A stretch of 42,959 bases of DNA from Psychrobacter sp. (GTDB lineage: Bacteria > Pseudomonadota > Gammaproteobacteria > Pseudomonadales > Moraxellaceae), in the NCBI RefSeq assembly GCF_030454045.1, contig NZ_JAKDJE010000021.1, forward strand, positions 1 to 42,959, read 5' to 3'. The notes under the pieces are model-generated. The model saw nothing but the letters and a program-made list of their open reading frames with translations, was not told where the DNA came from and ran no database searches. Positions 26,045 through 34,887 of the stretch are shown here, in pieces. Each line of letters begins with the position of its first letter. Within the stretch, counting starts at the first letter, position 1. The position numbers and the translations under genes were made by a program.

Positions 26045-27982
26045 TCAATATAGCTGTATGCTGTCATTGATATTATGTTGTCCAAAGGAGAAGCGCTGTT
26101 GCAAATCTGCGAGTAGTGCTTCGACTTTTTCATTGTTGCCGAGACCCTGATAAGCACGCAGTAATAGAGTGCCTGAGCGCAGGGTTGGGAGCACATCGTA
26201 AGGCGTTTGTAGATAGTCGATGACTTGCTTATAGTTTTCTTTGGCCAGTGCATTACCCGCCAGTACGTTTAGGGCCTGTAGATGAAGGTCATTATCGTAG
26301 CGTGGATCGTCATAACGAATCTGAATGATTGCTGTGGCGAGTGCCAGACCTTGCTCAGAGCTAAGATCATTGGCCAGTAGCAACTGAGCATAACTTAGCT
26401 GGTAGGACAGGTTGCTAGGATCTAATGCTTGCAAATGATTGAGCAAAGTGCGTTTGACAACATAATCGTCCTTGTCATCTAAGAGCTGAGCCCGTGCAAA
26501 GAGTAACATCTCATTATCAGGGTATTTACGAGCGGCCCGCGTTAATAAACGCAGCGCTTCTTCTGATTCGTTCTGCTGCCACAAAATATCGGCTTGCATG
26601 ACAAAGGTGTCAGGCGCAAATACTGTAAAGTCTTTGCGTAGCTTTTCTAGAGTAGCGATGGCAGCTTCTGGATTGTCATTGAGCAGCTCAAAAGCCACCA
26701 CTTTTCGACGTGCTTCTAATACTAAGTCTTCTTGCATCACGGCATTAAGATAGTATTTGGCTTGCTCAAACTGCTGCTGGCGCTCAGCACTGATACCGAG
26801 ATAGTAATAAGCTTGGTCAAGGTAAGCGGGGTTTTGGGCAAGCATATTGAGTAGATCATCCGCACTTGCATATTCTTCGATATCCAAGCTCACTAGTGCT
26901 GCTAACAAGGTAATCTCAGGATCGTCGTTAAAGCGGCTGTGGGCTTCGAGCAATAGTTTCCAAGCTTGCTCGCTTTGTTTTAAGTCTAATAAGTAGCGAA
27001 TCTCGTACAGGTACAAGCTTTTGCTATCGGGGTTGCGTAGGCGTGCTTGGCTTATATAGTTGACCACGGTTTCAGAGGTGACGATTTTGCGCAAGATGTC
27101 AGCCTTTAGGGTGATAAAAGGCACATAATCAGGCTGACGCTCTAGCGCACGGTTGATATGCACGATAGCGATTTCGGGCTCATTAAATTGGTAAAGTAAA
27201 CCAGCTTTTAATACGGACAGTGAAGCATTTTGCTCACTATCTAGTGGCTGCAAAGCGGCAAGCAGCTCGCGTTTGTCATCGTCATTATTGGGATAAATAC
27301 CGATTAGGATTTCGCTCAAATCTGCACGCGGATCGTAACGCAAGATGCGGTTTAAGGTCTCGCCAGCTAAGATATAGTCGTGTGCCCGTAGTGCCAAATG
27401 CGCCAGATAAAACCAAGCAGGTACATGATCAGGATTCTGGTCTTGCCATGATTTCGCAAATGCTAATGAATCCTCAACCCTATCATTACGCAATGATAGA
27501 GTCAGTGCCCTCTCAAAGACCGCTGTGGCATCTTCTTTAAAAGATTGTTGCTTATAGATCGTCATCGCACGTTGTTTGTCATCACGATCCGCAGCAAACT
27601 CTGCATCTAATAGAGCATATAAACTGGGTTCGTTGAGTTCAGGCTGCCATAGGCTGGCTGGCGCTAGACCATCAATGTTTGTCACGCTATCTGTCATTTG
27701 GCCGTTTTTATGAACAGTCGTGCTGATAAAGGTGCTAGAAATAGCGTTGTTATTTAACCCACTATCGCTAGTAATGACTGCTGCTCGTGGCGTTTTTGCG
27801 GCCAATTCTGTATCAGCATGGCTGGCATGCGCAGGTACGGCAAGGCATAAACAGACGGCCAATGATAACGCTAGCTTATAACGCTGGCACAAACGATCAA
27901 TAACGACCTGCAATAGAGCGCGGAAGCTAGATTGCTCGTTATAAAGAGGTTGTGATCTAGATAATGATCCAAAAAACATCAT
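26045..27982 (-). CDS. Exported tetratricopeptide-repeat protein
   Basis: 645 residues. About 35 polar/basic residues precede a hydrophobic segment (LALSLAVCLCLAVPAHA) with a likely signal cleavage after AHA; the n-region is unusually long, so the true start may be later. The remainder is a chain of helical TPR-like repeats, such as AWFYLAHLALRAHDYILAGETLNRIL and DQAYYYLGISAERQQQFEQAKYYL in parts. It is the counterpart of the TPR gene between hemA and lolB in Pseudomonas (PA4667); role is unknown, probably a periplasmic or outer-membrane scaffold. It is divergent from hemA and 171 bases before lolB. Confidence 0.85.
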   Translation of the reverse strand: MMFFGSLSRSQPLYNEQSSFRALLQVVIDRLCQRYKLALSLAVCLCLAVPAHASHADTELAAKTPRAAVITSDSGLNNNAISSTFISTTVHKNGQMTDSVTNIDGLAPASLWQPELNEPSLYALLDAEFAADRDDKQRAMTIYKQQSFKEDATAVFERALTLSLRNDRVEDSLAFAKSWQDQNPDHVPAWFYLAHLALRAHDYILAGETLNRILRYDPRADLSEILIGIYPNNDDDKRELLAALQPLDSEQNASLSVLKAGLLYQFNEPEIAIVHINRALERQPDYVPFITLKADILRKIVTSETVVNYISQARLRNPDSKSLYLYEIRYLLDLKQSEQAWKLLLEAHSRFNDDPEITLLAALVSLDIEEYASADDLLNMLAQNPAYLDQAYYYLGISAERQQQFEQAKYYLNAVMQEDLVLEARRKVVAFELLNDNPEAAIATLEKLRKDFTVFAPDTFVMQADILWQQNESEEALRLLTRAARKYPDNEMLLFARAQLLDDKDDYVVKRTLLNHLQALDPSNLSYQLSYAQLLLANDLSSEQGLALATAIIQIRYDDPRYDNDLHLQALNVLAGNALAKENYKQVIDYLQTPYDVLPTLRSGTLLLRAYQGLGNNEKVEALLADLQQRFSFGQHNINDSIQLY

Positions 27983-28533
27983 AGATAGCCGTGTTCGCCC
28001 ATGGTTTACCTACATAGCTGAGGCAATTTTATTTTAATCATTTCAAATCAAATAGTGGTAACGAGTACCCATGACAAACATTATAAGAGCAGATGAACAG
28101 TATAAACAATAGCATCCGTGTTACTCATATCTGAGCAATCATCATTCTATTGATACGCTATGACGGATACTTGTTTTAAGCATGAGTTATCTTGCTAAGA
28201 CTTTTATACAAATAGGTATATTGATCAGAATACTATGGAAATATAACAAGTTAGGCGAGACTAAGCGAATGATTTATGGCGGTTTTAGCGACCATTTACC
28301 AAAACATATCCATTGATTTTATCAATCATATCGGTAGTTGATTTGTTACATTTGCGAACATATATAGAGATATCGCTATCATCGGCGGGTGAGTATTAAT
28401 TAACGCTGGCAATAATGATATAATAAGCGGTTTTTAGGGTCTTCCTTTCAGCGCTGTCATCAAAAACTGTCTTTTAAAAATAATAAGATAGCGTGAGTGG
28501 GCAGCTAGGCGTCATGTTTATGGTCTATCGATA
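27983..28533. other. Divergent region TPR gene/hemA
   Basis: 551 AT-rich bases without a visible gene. It holds a likely hemA promoter near 28416-28424; ATCCGT and ACGGAT arms around 28110-28170 form only a loose inverted repeat. Confidence 0.5.
28416..28424 (+). promoter_or_regulatory. Extended -10 of hemA promoter
   Basis: TGATATAAT fits the TGnTATAAT extended -10 consensus exactly; no good -35 is needed or seen. The leader would be about 100 bases. Confidence 0.55.
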
Positions 28534-29925
28534 ATGAGATTAGTGGTCATTGGGGTCAATCACAAAACTGCACCAGTCGCTCTGCGAGAGCGTTTGGCGC
28601 TTGTGGGCGACGATGTGAGTGTCGCGCTTGAGCAAATCGAATCGTTCACGGATGGCAGTGTGATTGTCTCCACTTGCAATCGAACTGAGATCTACGCGCT
28701 TGTGCCGCATACGTTGACCCCGCACCACTCACACGCAACAAGTTCGGCAGTCAATGAGCAGACAGATCACGCCATCTCCCACAATGATTTTAGCAGCAGC
28801 GCTCATGTCACCTCAAGCATGATCAGCGCTCATATCCTCAAGATTAAGACGTGGCTTGCTGACTTTAAACAGCTGCCACTCGCAGATATCGATCCTTATC
28901 TCTATGTGCATCGCGACACGCACGCATTGACCCACTGGCTAAGAGTCGCAGCGGGGCTGGATTCTATGATACTGGGTGAGCCGCAGATACTCGGTCAGAT
29001 CAAGCGCTCTGTGCATCTGGCACAAGAGCAAAAAGTATTGAGCAATCAGCTCGGTTGGATTATTGATCAGGTATTTGCTGCGGCCAAACGAGTACGTAAT
29101 GAGACGCAAGTTGGGGCGCAAGCGGTATCACTGAGTTTTGCGGCCGCTAAATTGGTCACGCAGATATTTGATGACTTGCCGAGTCGTACGCTACTGGTCG
29201 TTGCGGCAGGGGAGATGAATCGCTTGGTTGCTACCCATATTGCAGGACTTGGGGTCGGGCGAGTGATTATCTGCAATCGTAATCCTGAGCGTGCTGAGGC
29301 ATTGGCGGCTGAGTTACGTAGTCCCAATCGCCATATAGACGTCAGACCCTTGCAGGAATTGCCGCAAGTGCTGGCAGACGCGGATATTGTCAGCAGCTGT
29401 AGTGGTAGTATGGATTTATTGATTGATAAAACCATGACCATGCAAGCGCTTAAGCGTCGCCGTTATCAGCCAGTGTTGATGATAGATTTGGCCGTACCAC
29501 GTGATATTGACTCAACCATCAGTCGCATTGATGATGTGTATCTTTACTCTGTCGATGACTTGCAGCATGTGATTGCTGGCAATATCGAGCAGCGCCGGCA
29601 AGCCGCTGTCGATGCTGAGCTACTCGTGAGCCAATTGGTCGTTGAGATTGATCGCCGCTTCCAAGTTCGCCAAGTGGGTAAAGACATCCAGCAGTACCGT
29701 ACCTGTACTCAGGGGCAAGTAGATAAGCTACTGCATGAGTCCATTGCCAAGCTGCAACAAGACGATGTCAATCCAGAAGACATTCTCACTGAGCTGTCAC
29801 GGCGCCTGACTCAAACACTGACGCACGCACCATCCAAGCTCATGCGTAAAGCGGCCCGCGAAGGTGATAGCGATTTGCTAGATTTTGTGGTGTCAGGGTT
29901 ACAAGATGCCCATCGCGGGCGTTAA
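28534..29925 (+). CDS. hemA: Glutamyl-tRNA reductase
   Basis: 463 residues. HemA reduces glutamyl-tRNA to glutamate-1-semialdehyde with NADPH, the first C5-pathway step; HemL (7097) takes the product. Catalytic Cys48 is in VSTCNRTEIY, and GVNHKTAPVALRE, LDSMILGEPQILGQ and the NADPH-binding AAGEMNRLVATHI domain follow; the C-terminal helical dimerisation domain is intact. An extra low-complexity stretch at about residues 59-100, rich in His and Ser, explains the length above E. coli HemA (418 aa). No clear ribosome site is seen before the ATG. Confidence 0.96.
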   Translation: MRLVVIGVNHKTAPVALRERLALVGDDVSVALEQIESFTDGSVIVSTCNRTEIYALVPHTLTPHHSHATSSAVNEQTDHAISHNDFSSSAHVTSSMISAHILKIKTWLADFKQLPLADIDPYLYVHRDTHALTHWLRVAAGLDSMILGEPQILGQIKRSVHLAQEQKVLSNQLGWIIDQVFAAAKRVRNETQVGAQAVSLSFAAAKLVTQIFDDLPSRTLLVVAAGEMNRLVATHIAGLGVGRVIICNRNPERAEALAAELRSPNRHIDVRPLQELPQVLADADIVSSCSGSMDLLIDKTMTMQALKRRRYQPVLMIDLAVPRDIDSTISRIDDVYLYSVDDLQHVIAGNIEQRRQAAVDAELLVSQLVVEIDRRFQVRQVGKDIQQYRTCTQGQVDKLLHESIAKLQQDDVNPEDILTELSRRLTQTLTHAPSKLMRKAAREGDSDLLDFVVSGLQDAHRGR

Positions 29926-30322
29926 TACGCTTCGCTGACCTATAATAAATCACCAATAATCTCTGCCAATGCATTGCCTGAGCATATCATTGTCAACCTC
30001 TACTATCAGTGCTACTATCGAATCTCATAGATAAATTGGATCAACATATATAGTGTGCTGATACTCGCTTATCTGGCGATTATCAACATATTGGCTCGAT
30101 ATTCATAGCCATCATCAAAGATAAGAGCACTGGATTTAAGTGCTGCCTTATCAACTTTGTATTTTCTTCATGTCTATTCGATAGCAGTACTTGGTCGATA
30201 CCAATCATCTATGGTACTTAGCCATATTAGTATCTATGGTATTTCCTATCTCTAAAGGTACAAAAATACGGTATAACAAATTCAGAGATATTTATCATCT
30301 AATCCTATACTAGGAGTGTTCC
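29926..30322. other. Gene-free region hemA to aminotransferase
   Basis: 397 AT-rich bases with no gene. ATCTATGGTA occurs twice 25 bases apart (30207 and 30232), and TATCTCT/AGAGATA arms flank 30247-30290. No terminator for hemA was found. Confidence 0.45.
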
Positions 30323-31459
30323 ATGCCTGCATTACGTCAAGATATCGATCCAAACGGTTTGTTAGAGTATTCAGTGGTCTACACTGATCGTGCGCTAAAC
30401 CATATGTCAAAAGCCTTTCAGCAGGTAATGACAGATCTATCTAGTGTTCTAAAATCTGTCTATAACGCGGATGCAGTGGCGATTGTACCGGGTTCTGGTA
30501 CTTATGGTATGGAAGCGGTCGCGCGTCAACTGGCAAATGACGAAGATTGCCTCATCATTCGTAATGGTTGGTTTAGCTATCGTTGGACACAAATCTTAGA
30601 AAAAGGCAAAATCGCCAAATCCTCAACCGTACTCACTGCCAATCGTGCAGATGATAGCGAGTCACCAAAACCCTTTGCACCAGTCGATATCGACACGGCG
30701 GTCGCAAAAATCAAAGAAGAGCAGCCAGCAGTGGTATTTGCGCCGCACGTCGAGACTTCGTCTGGCATGATTTTGTCAGATGACTATATCAAAGCGTTGA
30801 GCGCGGCTGTGCATAGCGTCGGTGGATTGTTGGTTATCGACTGTATCGCGTCAGGCTGTGTCTGGTTAGACATGAAAAACTTGGGTATCGATGTGCTGAT
30901 TAGCGCCCCGCAAAAAGGTTGGAGCAGTACACCAGGCGCTGGTCTTGTCATGCTAAGCGATGCGGCGGTCAAAAAAGTAGACAGCACAGAGTCTGATAGC
31001 TTCAGTATTGATCTAAAGCAATGGCTGAACATCATGCGCGCCTACGAAAATGGCGGTCATGCCTACCACGCGACGATGCCGACAGACAGCTTACGCCAGT
31101 TCCGTGATGCGGTGAATGAAGCCAAAGCGGTTGGTTTTGATAAGCTATGTGAGGCGCAGTGGACGCTTGGCAAACGTATTCGCGAAGTACTAGAAGCCAA
31201 AGGTATTGAAAGTGTTGCGGCTAAAGGCTTTCAAGCGCCTGGCGTTGTCGTGTCTTATACCGATCGTGATGATATGCATAAAGGCAGCGCTTTTGCGGCA
31301 GCGGGTGTGCAAATCGCCGCTGGTGTACCCTTAAAAGTAGGTGAGCCTGACAGCTTCAAGACGTTCCGTTTGGGTCTGTTTGGCTTGGATAAATTAACCG
31401 ATATCGACGGTACGGTCACGCGTTTTGAGGCGGCACTGGATGAAGTGTTAAGCCAGTAG
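30323..31459 (+). CDS. Class V aminotransferase, alanine-glyoxylate type
   Basis: 378 residues, cytosolic PLP enzyme. The PLP lysine is Lys198 in SAPQKGWSSTPGAG, the Asp contacting the pyridine ring is in LLVIDCIASG (residues 169-178), and VPGSGTYGMEAVARQL (55-70) forms the phosphate cup. The family includes alanine/serine-glyoxylate and phosphonate aminotransferases; which substrate is used here cannot be told. AGGAG lies six bases before the ATG. It is monocistronic, with a long upstream region and a strong terminator. Confidence 0.85.
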   Translation: MPALRQDIDPNGLLEYSVVYTDRALNHMSKAFQQVMTDLSSVLKSVYNADAVAIVPGSGTYGMEAVARQLANDEDCLIIRNGWFSYRWTQILEKGKIAKSSTVLTANRADDSESPKPFAPVDIDTAVAKIKEEQPAVVFAPHVETSSGMILSDDYIKALSAAVHSVGGLLVIDCIASGCVWLDMKNLGIDVLISAPQKGWSSTPGAGLVMLSDAAVKKVDSTESDSFSIDLKQWLNIMRAYENGGHAYHATMPTDSLRQFRDAVNEAKAVGFDKLCEAQWTLGKRIREVLEAKGIESVAAKGFQAPGVVVSYTDRDDMHKGSAFAAAGVQIAAGVPLKVGEPDSFKTFRLGLFGLDKLTDIDGTVTRFEAALDEVLSQ

Positions 31460-31523
31460 GTCAATGATTAAGCGTTCTTATAAGTGGATATGAACGTCTT
31501 TGTAAGAGCACTTTGATCATCAT

Positions 31524-31569
31524 AAAATACTGAGCCGTTATTATAATCATACGTGCTCAGTATTTTTTT
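31524..31569 (+). terminator. Terminator of the aminotransferase gene
   Basis: AAAATACTGAGC and GCTCAGTATTTT form a perfect 12-bp stem followed by a T-run. Confidence 0.85.
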
Positions 31570-31577
31570 ACCCTTTT

Positions 31578-31597
31578 ATTATATTTTATAATATAAT
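31578..31597. promoter_or_regulatory. Perfect AT palindrome before pmpA-like gene
   Basis: ATTATATT-TTAT-AATATAAT, a perfect 8-4-8 inverted repeat 59 bases before the ATG. ArsR-family sulfur sensors (BigR/YgaV type) bind AT-rich palindromes before related genes, but no such regulator is encoded nearby. Confidence 0.4.
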
Positions 31598-31655
31598 GTA
31601 TTTATATAAATAGACGTTAAGCAAATACTTAATACACCTGAATGAGTAGTCCGTT

Positions 31656-32093
31656 ATGAGTATACAAATAGACTGGCAAGCATTTACACCGATCTCTTTA
31701 GTCGGTGGTCTGATGCTAGGGGTGGCGACAGTTGTCTTGCTGCTCGGCATCGGGCGTATAGCCGGTATCAGTGGCATTTTTTCAAGCTTGCTAAAACCCA
31801 AGCGTGTAGAGATGTGGCAGGTACTGTTTATACTGGGTTTGGTCATATCGCCCGTGCTGTACAGGCTGGCAAGACCGCTACCTAACGTAGAGATTAGCAC
31901 TTCTTTGCCACTGTTGATTGCCGCAGGGCTATTGGTGGGCTTTGGCACGCGTCTTGGCTCAGGCTGTACCAGTGGGCATGGTATCTGCGGTAATGCACGT
32001 CTATCTCCACGCTCACTGGCCGCGACCGTCACCGTTATGCTGTTGGGTATTGTGACCGTGTATATCGGTCGTCATGTCCTAGGGCTACTATAA
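31656..32093 (+). CDS. YeeE/YedE family sulfur transporter subunit (PmpA-type)
   Basis: 145 residues with about four membrane helices. It carries the family signature GSGCTSGHGICG (residues 101-112; Cys104, Cys111), like half of the thiosulfate transporter YeeE. Small two-gene versions (PmpA and PmpB) are known as putative transporters of sulfur-containing ions, and the second half follows at 32189. The cysteines are the likely substrate-handling residues (inference from YeeE). No strong ribosome site. No sulfur dioxygenase or rhodanese gene is adjacent, unlike many relatives. Confidence 0.85.
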   Translation: MSIQIDWQAFTPISLVGGLMLGVATVVLLLGIGRIAGISGIFSSLLKPKRVEMWQVLFILGLVISPVLYRLARPLPNVEISTSLPLLIAAGLLVGFGTRLGSGCTSGHGICGNARLSPRSLAATVTVMLLGIVTVYIGRHVLGLL

Positions 32094-32188
32094 ATGCTCA
32101 ATGGCAGATTGCCATGAGATTGCTAGTAGGACTAAAGCACGCACGATATATGATAGTTGATAGAAGATAATAATAGCGAGATACGACG

Positions 32189-32608
32189 ATGCTAAAAAAT
32201 ATAATCGGATTGCTGGCAGGGTTACTGTTTGGGTTTGGGTTACTGGTGTCAGGTATGACGGACCCTGTAAAAGTACAAGGGTTCTTGGATGTGTTTGGCG
32301 CATGGGATATCTCCCTTGCACTGGTGATGGGTGGTGGTTTGTTCGTTGCATTTTTTGGTGTGCTGTTGGCCAAGCGTCAAGAGAGTAGCTGGGTTGGCAC
32401 GCCCATTGATATGCCAAGCAAAACCGTCATCACCAAACAATTGATTATCGGAGCCATGTTGTTTGGTATCGGCTGGGGGCTGGTCGGTATTTGCCCGGGG
32501 CCAGGCATCGTCTTGCTCGGGACGGGTCAGTGGCAAGCGTACGTGTTTATCCCTGCGATGGTCGTAGGAATGCTGGTCTATCAGTGGTTTGAGCCAAAAA
32601 TTGGCTGA
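32189..32608 (+). CDS. YeeE/YedE family partner subunit (PmpB-type, DUF6691)
   Basis: 139 residues with about four membrane helices, starting LKNIIGLLAGLLFGFGLLVSGMTDP-like in two pieces typical of the family, and the motif GIGWGLVGICPGPG (residues 93-106, Cys102). It is the second half of the split transporter; the 95-base gap and same strand suggest one operon. A weak GAGA precedes the ATG. It ends before a bidirectional terminator shared with the acyl-CoA synthetase gene. Confidence 0.85.
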   Translation: MLKNIIGLLAGLLFGFGLLVSGMTDPVKVQGFLDVFGAWDISLALVMGGGLFVAFFGVLLAKRQESSWVGTPIDMPSKTVITKQLIIGAMLFGIGWGLVGICPGPGIVLLGTGQWQAYVFIPAMVVGMLVYQWFEPKIG

Positions 32609-32737
32609 TATAGTTAGTTCTCTATAAATTGGATACGGTGTCAGCCTCGCTTAGTCTACTATTTGTAGTACTTTTACTTGGCTTCCTTGTCTCCAAATTA
32701 TATTGAACCAACTATAGTATAAATAGGCTAGCACTCG

Positions 32738-32776
32738 AAAAAAGGTCAGCCACGTATATGTGATTGACCTTTTTTA
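32738..32776. terminator. Bidirectional terminator
   Basis: AAGGTCAGCCAC and GTGATTGACCTT pair (two wobbles) with As left and Ts right. Confidence 0.85.
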
Positions 32777-32815
32777 TGAATGTTAGTTGATGACAGGATT
32801 TAATGTATTGTCAGA

Positions 32816-34480
32816 TCACTTAGCACTAGCAGTGACTTTTGACGTTTCATGCGCCAACGATTTGGCTGCTTGGCGTAGCTCAAACTTTTGTACTTTACCC
32901 GTACTGGTCTTTGGAATTTCGGCAAAGACAATATATTTTGGCACTTTAAAGCCTGCTAAGTGCTGACTACAATGCGTCATGACTGTATCGCGTTGCAAGG
33001 TGCTGCCCTCATGAATCTCGATAAAGGCGACGGGCACTTCGCCCCATTTATCATGTGGCGCGGCGACGACCGCACAGTTCTCAATGGCAGGGAGCTTGTA
33101 TAAGACATTTTCGACCTCGATACTAGAGATATTCTCACCGCCTGAGATAATAATGTCTTTGAGCCTGTCCATAATTTTGATGTAGCCGTCAGGGTATTTG
33201 ACACCCAGATCCCCCGTGCGGAACCAACCATCAGTGAAGGCTTCTTCAGTGGCTTTGCGGCTTTTTAGATAGCCTTTCATCACCATATTGCCACGTAGTG
33301 CCAGCTCACCCATCTCTTCGCCATCGGCGGCGACTGGCTCAGTCGTGCCTTGTTTAAATACCTCAAACCCTGTCATTAAGTGTGAGGTCACGCCTTGACG
33401 TGATTTTTTTTGGGCGCGGGTAGCGACATCAAGATCACTCCATTCTTCTTGCTCAGCGCAAACGGTCACTGGCCCATAGACCTCAGTCAGACCGTAGACG
33501 TGAGAGATATCAAAGCCCATCGCTTCCATTGCTGCCAGCATGGTTTCAGACGGCGGTGCCCCAGCGACCCAGCCTTTGACGGTATGCGTAATGGCTTCCT
33601 TATACTCAGGTTTGCCGCCAGCAATCATATTATGGACGACGGGCGCAGAGCAGTAATGGGTCACTTGATGCTTGGCAATTAGCTGCAATATCAAATCCGC
33701 ATCAATCTTACGCAAGCAGACATTGACCCCAGCGCGCTCAGCGATGCTCCACGGGAAGCACCAACCGTTACAATGGAACAGCGGCAACGTCCACAGATAC
33801 ATTGGATGCTTTGGCATATCCCAATCCAAAATATTCGACACCGCATTGAGCGTAGCACCGCGATGATGATAAACGACGCCTTTTGGTTTGCCTGTTGTGC
33901 CAGAGGTGTAGTTCAGGGCAATGGCATCCCATTCATCCGCTGGCAGCTCCCAATTATCCAAGCTGTCTGAACTGGCAACCAATGCTTCATAGCTCATCTG
34001 TCCAAACGGCTCGACATCGATAGCATGATCGGTCGCGTGAATGACAATGAGGTTTGGGAAGGTCTCATCGATGATCTCAGCGTGCTCCGCAAACTCGCTA
34101 TCCAAGATCAGCACCTTGGCCTCTGAATGCTGCAAACAAAAGGTCAGGGCGTTGATATCAAGGCGCGTGTTCAATGTACAGAGTACGCCGCCTGACATGG
34201 GTACGCCAAAGGCGCATTCGACCATCGCTGGCGTGTTTGGCAGCATGACGGCGACCGTATCGTTTTTATCGATACCCAATTTGCGTAAGCCATCCGCCAA
34301 TTGACGGCAGCGCGTATAAGTCTGTTGCCATGTCTGAGTGAGATTGTTGTGTACAAGGTCATCATAAATGATCGCAGTCTTATCGGGATAAACCTGAGCG
34401 CTACGGATAATAAAATCAATAGGGGTGAGTGGTTGATAATTGGCGGCGTTCTTGCCGAGGCCAGTATGAAAATCTGTCAT
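32816..34480 (-). CDS. Acyl-CoA synthetase (AMP-forming)
   Basis: 554 residues. ANL-superfamily enzyme that activates a carboxylic acid with ATP and CoA. The P-loop YTSGTTGKPKG is at 191-201, GLTEVYGP near 335 and the hinge TGDLGVKYPDGYIKI near 425; the C-terminal catalytic lysine lies in TSTGKVQKFELR. The N-terminus (ANYQPLTPIDFIIRSAQVYPDKTA split) fits the medium-chain/methylmercaptopropionate ligase branch, but chain length is not certain. It is divergent from the FadH-type gene, suggesting a shared role in fatty acid use. Confidence 0.88.
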   Translation of the reverse strand: MTDFHTGLGKNAANYQPLTPIDFIIRSAQVYPDKTAIIYDDLVHNNLTQTWQQTYTRCRQLADGLRKLGIDKNDTVAVMLPNTPAMVECAFGVPMSGGVLCTLNTRLDINALTFCLQHSEAKVLILDSEFAEHAEIIDETFPNLIVIHATDHAIDVEPFGQMSYEALVASSDSLDNWELPADEWDAIALNYTSGTTGKPKGVVYHHRGATLNAVSNILDWDMPKHPMYLWTLPLFHCNGWCFPWSIAERAGVNVCLRKIDADLILQLIAKHQVTHYCSAPVVHNMIAGGKPEYKEAITHTVKGWVAGAPPSETMLAAMEAMGFDISHVYGLTEVYGPVTVCAEQEEWSDLDVATRAQKKSRQGVTSHLMTGFEVFKQGTTEPVAADGEEMGELALRGNMVMKGYLKSRKATEEAFTDGWFRTGDLGVKYPDGYIKIMDRLKDIIISGGENISSIEVENVLYKLPAIENCAVVAAPHDKWGEVPVAFIEIHEGSTLQRDTVMTHCSQHLAGFKVPKYIVFAEIPKTSTGKVQKFELRQAAKSLAHETSKVTASAK

Positions 34481-34887
34481 GATGATAATCCTTTATCGTA
34501 TTTTTATAACGCGTCAATAGGGTAACGCAGCACCGTAATTTAACACAGAAAGGGATTAGAATAGTCGATGTTTATCGATTAGTCTAATGGGCGGTGAGGA
34601 GGAAGTGATAAAATAGGTGTCTGATTATAAAAAAAACACAGTCAACACTGGAGCGGATTTTACCGTAATAATCTAACGATACGCCACAAGTTCGTGCGAT
34701 AGTTGGCACACTTCACGATCGTATTCTGATCGTCGCTAAATAGTGCTCACTCATCAGTCGTTTGTCTGCATAGCTGACAATAATAGCGGTGTGTTACGAT
34801 ACCAGTAACGCTAAATCCTGTAGCATCACGATTTCTACAAAGCTGTTTTTAAGAAGCCGTCTCAAAAAAATTCATAAGGAAAATGAT
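34481..34887. other. Divergent region acyl-CoA synthetase/fadH
   Basis: 407 bases without a gene. GTTAC-7-GTAAC (34793-34809) is a short inverted repeat that could be an operator; no clear promoter boxes were assigned. Confidence 0.45.
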
